Positions 42,708 to 50,322 of a stretch of DNA of 64,000 nt are shown here, in pieces (position 1 is the first letter of the stretch; each line of letters starts with the position of its first letter). Made by a program: the position numbers and the translations under genes. The stretch comes from Labilithrix sp. (GTDB lineage: Bacteria > Myxococcota_A > Polyangia > Polyangiales > Polyangiaceae), in NCBI GenBank assembly GCA_019637155.1, contig JAHBWE010000005.1:310001-374000 (forward strand), given 5' to 3'. The notes beneath the pieces are model-generated. The model was not told the DNA's origin. It did no database searches and was given only the letters and a program-made list of their open reading frames with translations.

Positions 42708-43940
42708 CTAGCTCTGGTCACGCTCGAGAGCGCGGTAGAGCCGCTCGTACCTCGCCACTCCGACGCGCTCGAGCCCGAACCGCCGGTCGGCGACGTCGCG
42801 GCCGGCGGTCACACGGTCGGCGAGCGGCGCCGTCGCGAGCGCGACCGCGCGGTCCGCGCCGGCGGCAAGGGCCTCGTCGTCGTACGAGTCGAGCACGATG
42901 CAGGCAGCGGCTTCTGCTGCGAGATCGGCCTGATCTCCGATGTCCCCGTTGAGGACGACCGGAAGGCCGCATGCGAGGTACTCCGCGACCTTCGTCGGGC
43001 TCGACCCTTTCTTGGAGAAGCAGCTCTTGATGAACGAGATGCCAATATCGGCGGCCGATAGGTGCTGCGGCATTTTGTCTGGCTGGACGCCGCGAACGGC
43101 GATCGAGCTCTCGTCGAGGCCGGCGGCGCGCAGCAATCCGACGAGCGCCTCGGGCGCGCTCTTGCTGAGAAGGAGGAAGCGGACACGGCGTCCCGCCGCT
43201 CGCCGGCGCACCACACCCGCGAACCGCGCGATCTCGTCCTCGCGATACCAAGAGCCGAGCGATCCCGCGTAGACGAGGACGAGGTCGTCCTCCCAGCCGA
43301 GGCTCTGGCGGACGTGGTCACGTGCTGCGCGGTCGAAGCGGAAGGCGTCGAGGTCGACGCAGCACGGGATGGTCTCGACCTCCGTGCGTGCTCCGAGCCA
43401 GCCGCGCGCGCCAATCCAGCGCCGCAGGGCGTCGGTCAGGAAGACGACACCCTCTGCGCGCCGGAACGCGCGTGCCTCGTACCGCTTCACGAGGCGGTAC
43501 TCGATGCGATCGGTGGTCCAGTAGCTCGCGTCGACGTACTCGTCGCCGATCATCCCGCGACAGTCGAAGAGGAGCTTCGCGCGCGGTACGACGCTCGCCA
43601 CGACGTCGGCGATCGCGGTGGGCAGGTAGCTCCGTCCATGGACGATGACCGGACGCCGGGCGAGCGCCGTCGCGAGCGCGCGATGGGCTCCGAGCGCCGA
43701 CTCACGGACCTTCACGCTCAGGCGCGGATCTCGCCGGCGGCGGAGCGGCGCCCAGCGGATGTTCGCGCGGGTGAGGTCGGCTCGCAGTCGGTCGATCTCG
43801 TCGTCCGTCGCCTCGGGGAGCTCGTAGCTGAGGAGATCGAACTCGACGCCGCGCTGCGCGAGGCGCCGCAAGTACGCGAGGACCTGTGAGCTCCCGAGCC
43901 CCTCGAGCATCCCCGTCTGCGAGATGTACAGTGCACGCAT
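42708..43940 (-). CDS. GT4 family glycosyltransferase
   Basis: A 410-residue GT-B enzyme. The N-terminus (RALYISQTGMLEGLGSSQV) has the Gly-rich acceptor loop of GT4. The hinge reads IPCCVDLDAFRFD, and the donor-binding region is FSKKGSSPTKVAEYLACGLPVVLNGDIGD, in which the Glu of EYLACG is the conserved C-terminal acid. ATG 43940 overlaps the stop of the upstream initiating transferase by 1 nt (TGATG). Because it follows the PglC-type gene directly, it may add the second sugar; this is inference. Confidence 0.82.
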   Translation of the reverse strand: MRALYISQTGMLEGLGSSQVLAYLRRLAQRGVEFDLLSYELPEATDDEIDRLRADLTRANIRWAPLRRRRDPRLSVKVRESALGAHRALATALARRPVIVHGRSYLPTAIADVVASVVPRAKLLFDCRGMIGDEYVDASYWTTDRIEYRLVKRYEARAFRRAEGVVFLTDALRRWIGARGWLGARTEVETIPCCVDLDAFRFDRAARDHVRQSLGWEDDLVLVYAGSLGSWYREDEIARFAGVVRRRAAGRRVRFLLLSKSAPEALVGLLRAAGLDESSIAVRGVQPDKMPQHLSAADIGISFIKSCFSKKGSSPTKVAEYLACGLPVVLNGDIGDQADLAAEAAACIVLDSYDDEALAAGADRAVALATAPLADRVTAGRDVADRRFGLERVGVARYERLYRALERDQS

Positions 43941-44527
43941 CAGCTCAGGGCGGCGGTGCCTGTGAAGCGCTCGCGCGTCGCGCGCCCCTCTTGCTGGACG
44001 TCGGCGCGCTCGATCACCTTGATCACCGTCCGGAAGAGGATCGCGAGATCGACGGCGAGCGACTGGTTCTCGACGTACCAGACGTCCGACTCGAGCTGCT
44101 CCTCCCAGGTCGCGTTGTTGCGGCCGTGGACGGAGATCCACGAGGTCACGCCCGGACGGACCTCGTGCCGGCGCGCGTGCCGCCGCGAGTAGAGCGGGAG
44201 GTACTCGAGAAGGAGCGGACGCGGTCCGACGAGGCTCATGTCGCCGCGAAGCACGTTCCAGAGCTGAGGGAGCTCGTCGAGGCTCGACGCACGGAGGAGC
44301 TTCCCGAGGCGTCCGAGCCGAACCTCGTCCGGCTCGTCGCCGTCCCGCATCGTCCGGAACTTCAGGATGGTGAACGGCTTCTCGTGAAGACCGGGCCGGA
44401 CCTGCCGGAAGAGGACCGGGGATCCCATCGCGACACGAATGGCGACCGCGGTCGCGCCCATCACCGGAGCGAGCACCAACAGGCCGGTCGCGGCTCCGAC
44501 GACATCGATGAGCCGCTTCGCGTTCAT
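43940..44527 (-). CDS. pglC: PglC-type initiating phosphoglycosyl transferase
   Basis: A 195-residue small monotopic phosphoglycosyl transferase. It begins MNAKRLIDVVGAATGLLVLAP (reentrant membrane helix), followed by LFRQVRPGLHEKPFTILKFRTM, the catalytic Asp-Glu dyad in SSLDELPQLWNVLRGDMSLVGPRPLL, and the C-terminal WISVHGRNN. This is the minimal PglC form, which transfers diNAcBac-1-phosphate to undecaprenyl phosphate. With PglE, PglD and PglF encoded nearby, a bacillosamine-type first sugar is likely. It overlaps the aminotransferase gene by 4 nt (ATGA). Confidence 0.88.
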   Translation of the reverse strand: MNAKRLIDVVGAATGLLVLAPVMGATAVAIRVAMGSPVLFRQVRPGLHEKPFTILKFRTMRDGDEPDEVRLGRLGKLLRASSLDELPQLWNVLRGDMSLVGPRPLLLEYLPLYSRRHARRHEVRPGVTSWISVHGRNNATWEEQLESDVWYVENQSLAVDLAILFRTVIKVIERADVQQEGRATRERFTGTAALS

Positions 44528-45654
44528 GTCCGCTTCGGCGCCTCGAGCACGCCGTCGATCACGCGGCGGATGTCGTCGTCGTCGAGGCCGGACCCGCTCG
44601 GCAAGCACAGGCCTCGCTCGAAGAGCTCCTCCGCTACGCCGCCGCCGACGCGCGGCGCCGCGGCGAACACGGGCTGCAGGTGCATCGGCTTCCAGGCGGG
44701 CCGGGCCTCGATGTCGAGCGACTCGAGGTGCCGGCGGATCTCCTCCCGCGTCGCGCCGAAGACGTCGGGATCGATCTTCACGACCGTGAGCCAGTGCGTC
44801 GCGGAGCCCATTTCCGCTTCGCGAACGACCTCGATGCCCGGGACGCGACCGAGCTCGGCGCAATAGAGGTCGTGGATCGCGCGGCGTCGCGCGACGCGGC
44901 CGGAGAGGCCCTTGAGCTGCGCCCGTCCGAGCGCTGCCAGCAGCGCGCTGAGGCGATAGTTGTAGCCGATGGTGGAGTGCTCGTAGTGCGGGGCCGGATC
45001 GCGCGCCTGCGTCGCGAGGAAACGAGCGCGGTCGGCGAGCTCACGCTTCGTCGTGACGAGCATCCCGCCCCCGCTCGTGGTGATGACCTTGTTCCCGTTG
45101 AACGAGAACGCCGCCATCGGCGCGAAGGACCCTGCTGGACGTCCCTTGTACGTCGCGCCGAGCGCCTCCGCCGCGTCCTCGATCACGGGGACGTCGTACT
45201 TCGCGCAGGCGGCGAGGAGCGGGTCGTAGTCGGCGCACTGTCCGTAGATGTCGACGACGATCACCGCCCGCGGGAGCCGTCCCGCCGCCGCGCGGCGATC
45301 GAGCTCCTCCGCGAGGAGGGCGGGGTCCATGTTCAAGGTCCGCCGCTCGCTGTCGACGAAGATCGGCGTCGCGCCCGTGTACGCGATCGCGTTCGCCGTT
45401 GCCGCGAACGTCAGCGTCGCGGTCATGACCTCATCGCCGCGTTCCACCCCGAGCAGGACGAGCGACAGATGAAGCGCTGCCGTTCCGCTCGAGAGCGCCA
45501 CCGCGTACGGCATGCCGACGACGGCCGCGAGCTCTCGCTCGAAGGCTTCGACCTCGGGCCCCAGCGGCGCGATCCATCCGGAGTCGAGAGCGGCGAGCAG
45601 CATGCGCCGCTCTTCTTCGCCGACGTGCGGCGCGGAGAGGAAGATTCGGCCCAT
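44524..45654 (-). CDS. pglE: PglE/LegC-type UDP(GDP)-4-keto-6-deoxy sugar aminotransferase
   Basis: A 376-residue DegT-type PLP enzyme. Landmarks are FLSAPHVGEEERRML, SSGTAALHLSLVLLGV, VIEDAAEALGATYKG and the PLP lysine in FSFNGNKVITTSGGGML, the last being typical of PglE/LegC rather than of WbpE. It should aminate C4 of the 4-keto-6-deoxy-HexNAc made by PglF. It overlaps pglC downstream and follows the MBL-Rieske gene by 2 nt. The product can serve both PglC and the legionaminic branch. Confidence 0.9.
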   Translation of the reverse strand: MGRIFLSAPHVGEEERRMLLAALDSGWIAPLGPEVEAFERELAAVVGMPYAVALSSGTAALHLSLVLLGVERGDEVMTATLTFAATANAIAYTGATPIFVDSERRTLNMDPALLAEELDRRAAAGRLPRAVIVVDIYGQCADYDPLLAACAKYDVPVIEDAAEALGATYKGRPAGSFAPMAAFSFNGNKVITTSGGGMLVTTKRELADRARFLATQARDPAPHYEHSTIGYNYRLSALLAALGRAQLKGLSGRVARRRAIHDLYCAELGRVPGIEVVREAEMGSATHWLTVVKIDPDVFGATREEIRRHLESLDIEARPAWKPMHLQPVFAAAPRVGGGVAEELFERGLCLPSGSGLDDDDIRRVIDGVLEAPKRT

Positions 45655-45656
45655 CG

Positions 45657-47201
45657 TCAGTCCAGCCGCTTCGTGAAGAGGGTGCAGTTGCCGTTCAAGC
45701 ACTTCCCCGTCTCGAGATCGAAGCGATAGTGGTGATTGAGGCACGTGATCGTCGTGCCTTCGATCACGGCCTTCTCCATCGAGGCGCCCGCGTGCGGGCA
45801 GTACTTCGAGATGAGATAGCGATGTCCGTTCGCCTCGACCTCGATGCGCTGGTTCTCGCGGCGGGACGACTCGTATCTCTCGACCGCTCGGAGCGCGTCC
45901 TCGTCGGCGAACTTGAGCCACGATAGGAGGTGGTCGTTGTAGACGTCGGGGTCGCGCTCGGCCTCGAAGCGCAGAGAGAGGAAGAAGTCCTCCCACGCGA
46001 GGTGGTGGCTCAAGATCTGGTGGAGCCAGAGGTCCTCCAACCAGAGCGTGTAGTCCGCGCGACGGCCCGCCGTGTCGGAGACCTCGACGCCGTCGGCGTG
46101 GCATCGCACGAGCCAGTCTCCGCCGTGGGGCCCGTCGATCACGAAACGGAGCTCCATGTCGATGCGCGAACGGAAGTAGGCGTTCAGGTCACCGAGCCGC
46201 TCGAAGTAAGCCTTGAAGGCAGGGAAGAGGCTCGTCGCCGGTCGTTCGAGCGAGGCGATCTCGGCCGCGATGGTCGCCTGGACACGGTCGGCGTAAGCCC
46301 GGATGTACCCCGCCTTGTCCTCCCATGAGAACGTCCGTCGGATCTCGCGGTCGGCCTCGAAGGCGCCCGTCGCGAGGTCGAGCCGGTCGCCGGGCAGGGG
46401 CAGCTCGAGCCGTTCGCCGTAGCCGCGCGCGCGGAGCCAAGCGGCGCTCTCCGCCTGGTCCGGGAAGATGTTGTCCTCGCCGAGCTCGTCGTTGTGACGT
46501 TGGAGCGCCTGGTCGAGGAAGGCGCATGGGCCTGCGTACGGTAGGCCGATGCGAGGGGCGAGGTGCTCGAGCGTGTGGAACGCGTATTCGAGCTTCGCCT
46601 TCCGCTTCTCGCGCGAGAGCTCGCGCGTGCGCTCCTCGGAGTAGCGGTAGCGCATCGGGAACCAGCTCGCGCCCGCGCACTGGAGCATGACCGCGTCGAT
46701 CGTGCCGAAGCGCCGCTGGAGCTGACCACGCTGCTTCGGAGTCAGACGTGCATCGTTCAGGTTCACGAGGACGTGCTCGTCGTCGAAGAACGTGATGCAC
46801 GAGTCTTGGTTGGCGGGGGACTCCTCCGAGGTGAAGAGGACCTTGAGCCCGCCGGGGGTGAGCACGTGCTCGGCGCCGCTGTCGACCTCGATGACCGGGT
46901 TCTTCGTGATGCGAGTGAGCTTGTCGACCAGGTTGCGCGACGGATAGCGAGGGACGACGATCGGCGTCGCCGGCGTGAGCCGCTGGCGGAGGAAGTCGAC
47001 GTCGAGGTGGTCGTAGTGCTCGTGGCTGAGGACGACCGCGGCCAGGTCATCGTAGGAGCGAGCGAAGAGGTGGTGGTTCTGCGGGAGCTGGAACCAGCTC
47101 GCGTGGTAAGCGCCGCGCGGCGAGAGCCAGGGATCGCAGGCGACACGCGCACCGGCGTGCTCCACGACGAACCCCGAGTGCCCGAGGAACTCAACCTTCA
47201 C
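45657..47201 (-). CDS. metallo-beta-lactamase fold plus Rieske [2Fe-2S] fusion protein (CMAH-like)
   Basis: A 514-residue protein with three parts. Residues 1-260 form a UlaG-like metallo-beta-lactamase domain with the metal motif SHEHYDHLD (His60, His62, Asp64, His65). Residues 270-440 are uncharacterised and helical. The C-terminus is a Rieske domain with Cys468-x-His470 and Cys487-x2-His490. Vertebrate CMP-Neu5Ac hydroxylase also combines a Rieske and an MBL-like domain, but in the opposite order. As the first gene of a minus operon with pglE and pglC, beside a nonulosonate locus, it may hydroxylate or oxidise an N-acyl sugar. GTG start at 47201; a longer frame to 47255 gives an Arg-rich, non-family extension. 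Confidence 0.8.
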   Translation of the reverse strand: MKVEFLGHSGFVVEHAGARVACDPWLSPRGAYHASWFQLPQNHHLFARSYDDLAAVVLSHEHYDHLDVDFLRQRLTPATPIVVPRYPSRNLVDKLTRITKNPVIEVDSGAEHVLTPGGLKVLFTSEESPANQDSCITFFDDEHVLVNLNDARLTPKQRGQLQRRFGTIDAVMLQCAGASWFPMRYRYSEERTRELSREKRKAKLEYAFHTLEHLAPRIGLPYAGPCAFLDQALQRHNDELGEDNIFPDQAESAAWLRARGYGERLELPLPGDRLDLATGAFEADREIRRTFSWEDKAGYIRAYADRVQATIAAEIASLERPATSLFPAFKAYFERLGDLNAYFRSRIDMELRFVIDGPHGGDWLVRCHADGVEVSDTAGRRADYTLWLEDLWLHQILSHHLAWEDFFLSLRFEAERDPDVYNDHLLSWLKFADEDALRAVERYESSRRENQRIEVEANGHRYLISKYCPHAGASMEKAVIEGTTITCLNHHYRFDLETGKCLNGNCTLFTKRLD

Positions 47202-47243
47202 GCAGCGCGACCTCGGACGCGATGTAGCCCGGGAGGGCGGGGG

Positions 47244-47268
47244 GCGCAACGCCACCGCGTCGTTGCGC
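47244..47268. promoter_or_regulatory. 8-bp inverted repeat between divergent operons
   Basis: GCGCAACG (47244-47251) and CGTTGCGC (47261-47268) flank a 9-nt loop in the 82-nt spacer between the MBL-Rieske and GT4 genes, ending 15 nt before the TTG start of the GT4 gene. It could be an operator or a leader hairpin affecting ribosome access. Confidence 0.3.
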
Positions 47269-47283
47269 TAGGCTGCGCCGGTC

Positions 47284-48453
47284 TTGAAACGACCCCGTCT
47301 CGTCTACGTCGTCACGCATCCCGTCACCGCGGATGCGTTGCTCCGTGGGCAGCTCGCATTCATGCGCGAGCAAGGGTTCGACGTGACGGTCGTCGCTTCC
47401 CCGGGTCCGGAGCTCGACCGCGTCGCGCTGCGCGAGGGGGTTCGCGCCGTCGCCGTCCCGATGGCGCGGCCCATCGATCCGGCGAGGGACGTCGTATCGC
47501 TCGCCCGTCTCATGCGCACGCTGCGGGACCTGCGACCCGACATCGTCCATGCGAGCACGCCGAAGGCGGGGCTCCTCGGCATGCTCGCCGCGCGCGCGAT
47601 CGGCGTCCGCATCCGCATCTACCTCCTGCGCGGGCTGCGGCTCGAGACGACCGCGGGGCCGCTCCGGCTCGTCCTGTCGGCGACCGAGCGCATCGCGGCG
47701 TCGTGTGCGGACGAGGTCGTCTGCAACAGCGAGAGCCTGCGCCGCGCTGCGGTCGCGGGCCGTCATGTCCCGGCCGCGAAGGCGCGCGTGCTCGGCGCCG
47801 GTTCGTCGAACGGCGTCGAGATCGAGCGGTGGTCGCGTACGTCGGAGCGCGTCGATCGTGGTCGCGCGCTCGCTCGCGCCCATGGCATCGCGGACGACGA
47901 GGAGGTGATCGGGTTCGTCGGCCGCTTCGATCGCGACAAGGGGATCGTCGATCTCGTGGATGCCTTCGATCGGCTTCGCCGCCGGCGGCCGCGCGCTCGC
48001 CTGCTCCTCGTTGGCGGCGGTTTCGCGGGCGACCTCGACCCGAGCGTGACGGCCCGTCTGGAGGGCGCACGGGGCGTCGTCGCGCTCGGCAAGAGCGACG
48101 ACCTGGCTCCGCTCTACTCCCGGATGGACGTCCTCGCGTTTCCCTCGCTGCGCGAGGGGTTCCCGAACGTGCCGCTCGAGGCGGCGGCCGCCGGCGTGGT
48201 CGCGGTGGGCTACCGTTCGACGGGAGTGGTCGACGCGATCGCGGACGGCGAGACGGGCACGATCGTCCCCGCCCGCGACGTCGGAGCGCTCGCGCGCGCG
48301 CTCGAACGCTATCTCGAGGACGGCGCGCTTCGTGCCGCGCACGCGCTCGCGGCGACGAGGCGTACGGAGCGGCTCTTCTCCCGCGAGATCGTGTGGCAGG
48401 CATGGGCGGAGCACTATCACGCGCTGCTCGGTCCCCTTGCGACCGGTCCGTAG
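47284..48453 (+). CDS. GT4 glycosyltransferase (WbpH/CapM-like)
   Basis: A 389-residue GT-B enzyme. The N-terminal domain has LRGQLAFMREQGFDVTVVASPG and DIVHASTPKAGLLGMLAARAIG, the PKxG motif typical of the CapM/WbpH/PglA group. The donor site is AFPSLREGFPNVPLEAAAAG with the conserved Glu residues seven apart (EGFPNVPLE). It likely transfers an N-acetylated or uronic sugar to a lipid-linked acceptor at the inner membrane. It begins with TTG at 47284 and is divergent from the MBL-Rieske gene. It is followed after 20 nt by an unknown gene. Confidence 0.85.
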   Translation: MKRPRLVYVVTHPVTADALLRGQLAFMREQGFDVTVVASPGPELDRVALREGVRAVAVPMARPIDPARDVVSLARLMRTLRDLRPDIVHASTPKAGLLGMLAARAIGVRIRIYLLRGLRLETTAGPLRLVLSATERIAASCADEVVCNSESLRRAAVAGRHVPAAKARVLGAGSSNGVEIERWSRTSERVDRGRALARAHGIADDEEVIGFVGRFDRDKGIVDLVDAFDRLRRRRPRARLLLVGGGFAGDLDPSVTARLEGARGVVALGKSDDLAPLYSRMDVLAFPSLREGFPNVPLEAAAAGVVAVGYRSTGVVDAIADGETGTIVPARDVGALARALERYLEDGALRAAHALAATRRTERLFSREIVWQAWAEHYHALLGPLATGP

Positions 48454-48473
48454 CGCAGCTACGAAACAGGCGA

Positions 48474-49520
48474 ATGGACCGGATCCGCAGCGCGGTGGAG
48501 GAGCTCGTCTCGATCTTCCGGTCGAGCGCGACGAAGCACGAGGCGAACCGGCGTGCGGCGCCCGTGATGGAGCAGCTCACTCGCGAGCCGGCGTTCCTCA
48601 CCGCGGTCCTCGAGCGGTACCTCGAGACGCCGGCGGCGCTCAATCGGCGGAACTATCCCGTCGTCGGCGTCGATATCGCGCTCAACCCTTGGTTCGGCCT
48701 CGTCGCGAACTGCTGGATCCCGCTTCCGAGCCGCGAGACGAACGTCGCCACGAAGGCGATCCATCACCACGGCGACATGCTCCTCACCACCGCGACGCTC
48801 TTCGGTCCGGGGTACGAGCACTGGATGTTCACGCTCCCGCAGAGGGTATCGGGCAGCGCGAACGAGCGGATGCACTCGATGGAGCTGATCGAGGCGGCGC
48901 CGCATCCCCGCCATCACGTGTCGTTCGTCGATGCATGGACGGCGCACACGCCGCTGTATCCTCGCTCTCTGTCGATCACGCTCGCGCTCTGGTCGAAGCG
49001 CTTTCCGACGACCTGGCGCGATCGCGCGAAGCGCCTGCCGATCGTCAAGGACCAGACCCGAGCGCTGACGGAGGCGGCGAGGGTGCTGGGGCTCCGGCGG
49101 GCGCTCCAGCTCAACGTCGTCGAGTCGTTCGACTTCTTCCCCGTCGCAGACGGCTTCGAGGTCATGCCCGAGCGAAAGGAGTTCTCGCTCGGGCCGATCT
49201 CCGACCACGTCCACAGCGTCTTCCACGTCGTTCAGGAGACGGGCAACGAGCACCTGGCGCGCACCATCCGGCGGCAAGTCGATCGCGGCGTCGTTCGCGC
49301 CGGCCGACCCGTCGTCGAGGAGCTGCTCGTCGATCTCGAGCGCGGCCGTCCCATCGCGGGCAAGCTGTCCGAAGGGCACTACGGAGTCCCGTACGCCAAC
49401 TTCACGCGCGACGACATCGAGCGCAGCCTGCGCGCGACGAAACGGAAGGAATCGAATGTCCAGCACGACCACGCCTCGCCGTCACTTCGTCAAGAAGCTG
49501 CTGGCGCCGGTCCTCGGTGA
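48474..49520 (+). CDS. unknown protein with cupin-like histidine pattern
   Basis: A 348-residue soluble protein I cannot assign. A central region (about residues 90-180) has TKAIHHHGDMLLTTATLFGP, then MHSMELIEAAPHPRHHVSFVD and AHTPLYPRSLSITLALW: a His-His-rich strand, a loop and beta-strands as in cupin-type metal-dependent oxygenases or isomerases. The N-terminal 80 residues are helical. The last 22 residues are translated from DNA that also encodes the FkbM N-terminus, and look unstructured, so the natural stop may have been lost. It is cotranscribed with a GT4 and the FkbM methyltransferase gene. Confidence 0.6.
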   Translation: MDRIRSAVEELVSIFRSSATKHEANRRAAPVMEQLTREPAFLTAVLERYLETPAALNRRNYPVVGVDIALNPWFGLVANCWIPLPSRETNVATKAIHHHGDMLLTTATLFGPGYEHWMFTLPQRVSGSANERMHSMELIEAAPHPRHHVSFVDAWTAHTPLYPRSLSITLALWSKRFPTTWRDRAKRLPIVKDQTRALTEAARVLGLRRALQLNVVESFDFFPVADGFEVMPERKEFSLGPISDHVHSVFHVVQETGNEHLARTIRRQVDRGVVRAGRPVVEELLVDLERGRPIAGKLSEGHYGVPYANFTRDDIERSLRATKRKESNVQHDHASPSLRQEAAGAGPR

Positions 49521-50322
49521 GCGGAGCTACAGCGTCCTCCAGGCGGTGGCCATGGGTTGGGACATCAAGCGCGGAGCTTGGTGGGAGCCCGAGCTCGAGC
49601 TGATCGCGCGCGTCGTGCGCGAGGGCGACACCGCGATCGACATCGGGGCGAACTTCGGGCTCTGGGCGTACTACTTCTCGAAGGCCGTCGGTCCGAGCGG
49701 CAAGGTCTACTCCTTCGAGCCGATCCCGTTCACGGCGCGGACGTTCCGGCTCATCGCGCGGGTGCTCGGCTTCTCGCAGAACGTCGAGCTCGTGACGAAG
49801 GGCTGCGGCGCGAAGAACGAGACCGTGAAGTTCACGGTTCCGGTGATGGATACGGGCGCCATCAGCGCGGGGCTCGTCCACATGCGCGGGCGCAACGACG
49901 AGCGGCCGGGTCGTGACAAGCACGCTCCGTTTCCGAAGACCAAGGACATCGAGTGCGAGGTCGTCGCGATCGACGATTACCTCCCGCAGCTCGAGCGCGT
50001 GAGTCTCGTCAAATGCGACATCGAGGGCGCGGATCTCTTCGCGATGCGCGGCGCCGTCGCGACGCTGAAGAAGCACAAGCCGGTCGTCGTGATCGAGATC
50101 ACGCCGTGGTTCCTCGAAGGGTTCGGGCTGCGCGTCGCCGACGTCGTCTCGTTCTTCGAAGAGCTCGGCTATCGCTGTTACGCCTACGACGACGGCGGCC
50201 GGCTCGTGCCGACGGCGACGGACGCGATCATCGAAGACAACTGGGTCTTCGTTCACCCGGAGAATGACGCGCGGGTGCGCGCGATCATGACCGAACCGTC
50301 ACGAGGCGAGCATCTCGCGTAG
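49456..50322 (+). CDS. FkbM family methyltransferase
   Basis: A 288-residue SAM-dependent O-methyltransferase. Motif I is AIDIGANFGLWAYYFSKAVG (about residues 60-80), followed by VYSFEPIPFTARTF (acidic loop binding the ribose) and VSLVKCDIEGADLFAMRGA, the FkbM signature. FkbM enzymes methylate hydroxyls of sugars and polyketides; here a glycan residue is likely. A GGAAGGA ribosome binding site precedes ATG 49456, which lies 65 nt inside the upstream gene. The 3' end overlaps the convergent asnB gene by 24 nt. Confidence 0.88.
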   Translation: MSSTTTPRRHFVKKLLAPVLGERSYSVLQAVAMGWDIKRGAWWEPELELIARVVREGDTAIDIGANFGLWAYYFSKAVGPSGKVYSFEPIPFTARTFRLIARVLGFSQNVELVTKGCGAKNETVKFTVPVMDTGAISAGLVHMRGRNDERPGRDKHAPFPKTKDIECEVVAIDDYLPQLERVSLVKCDIEGADLFAMRGAVATLKKHKPVVVIEITPWFLEGFGLRVADVVSFFEELGYRCYAYDDGGRLVPTATDAIIEDNWVFVHPENDARVRAIMTEPSRGEHLA

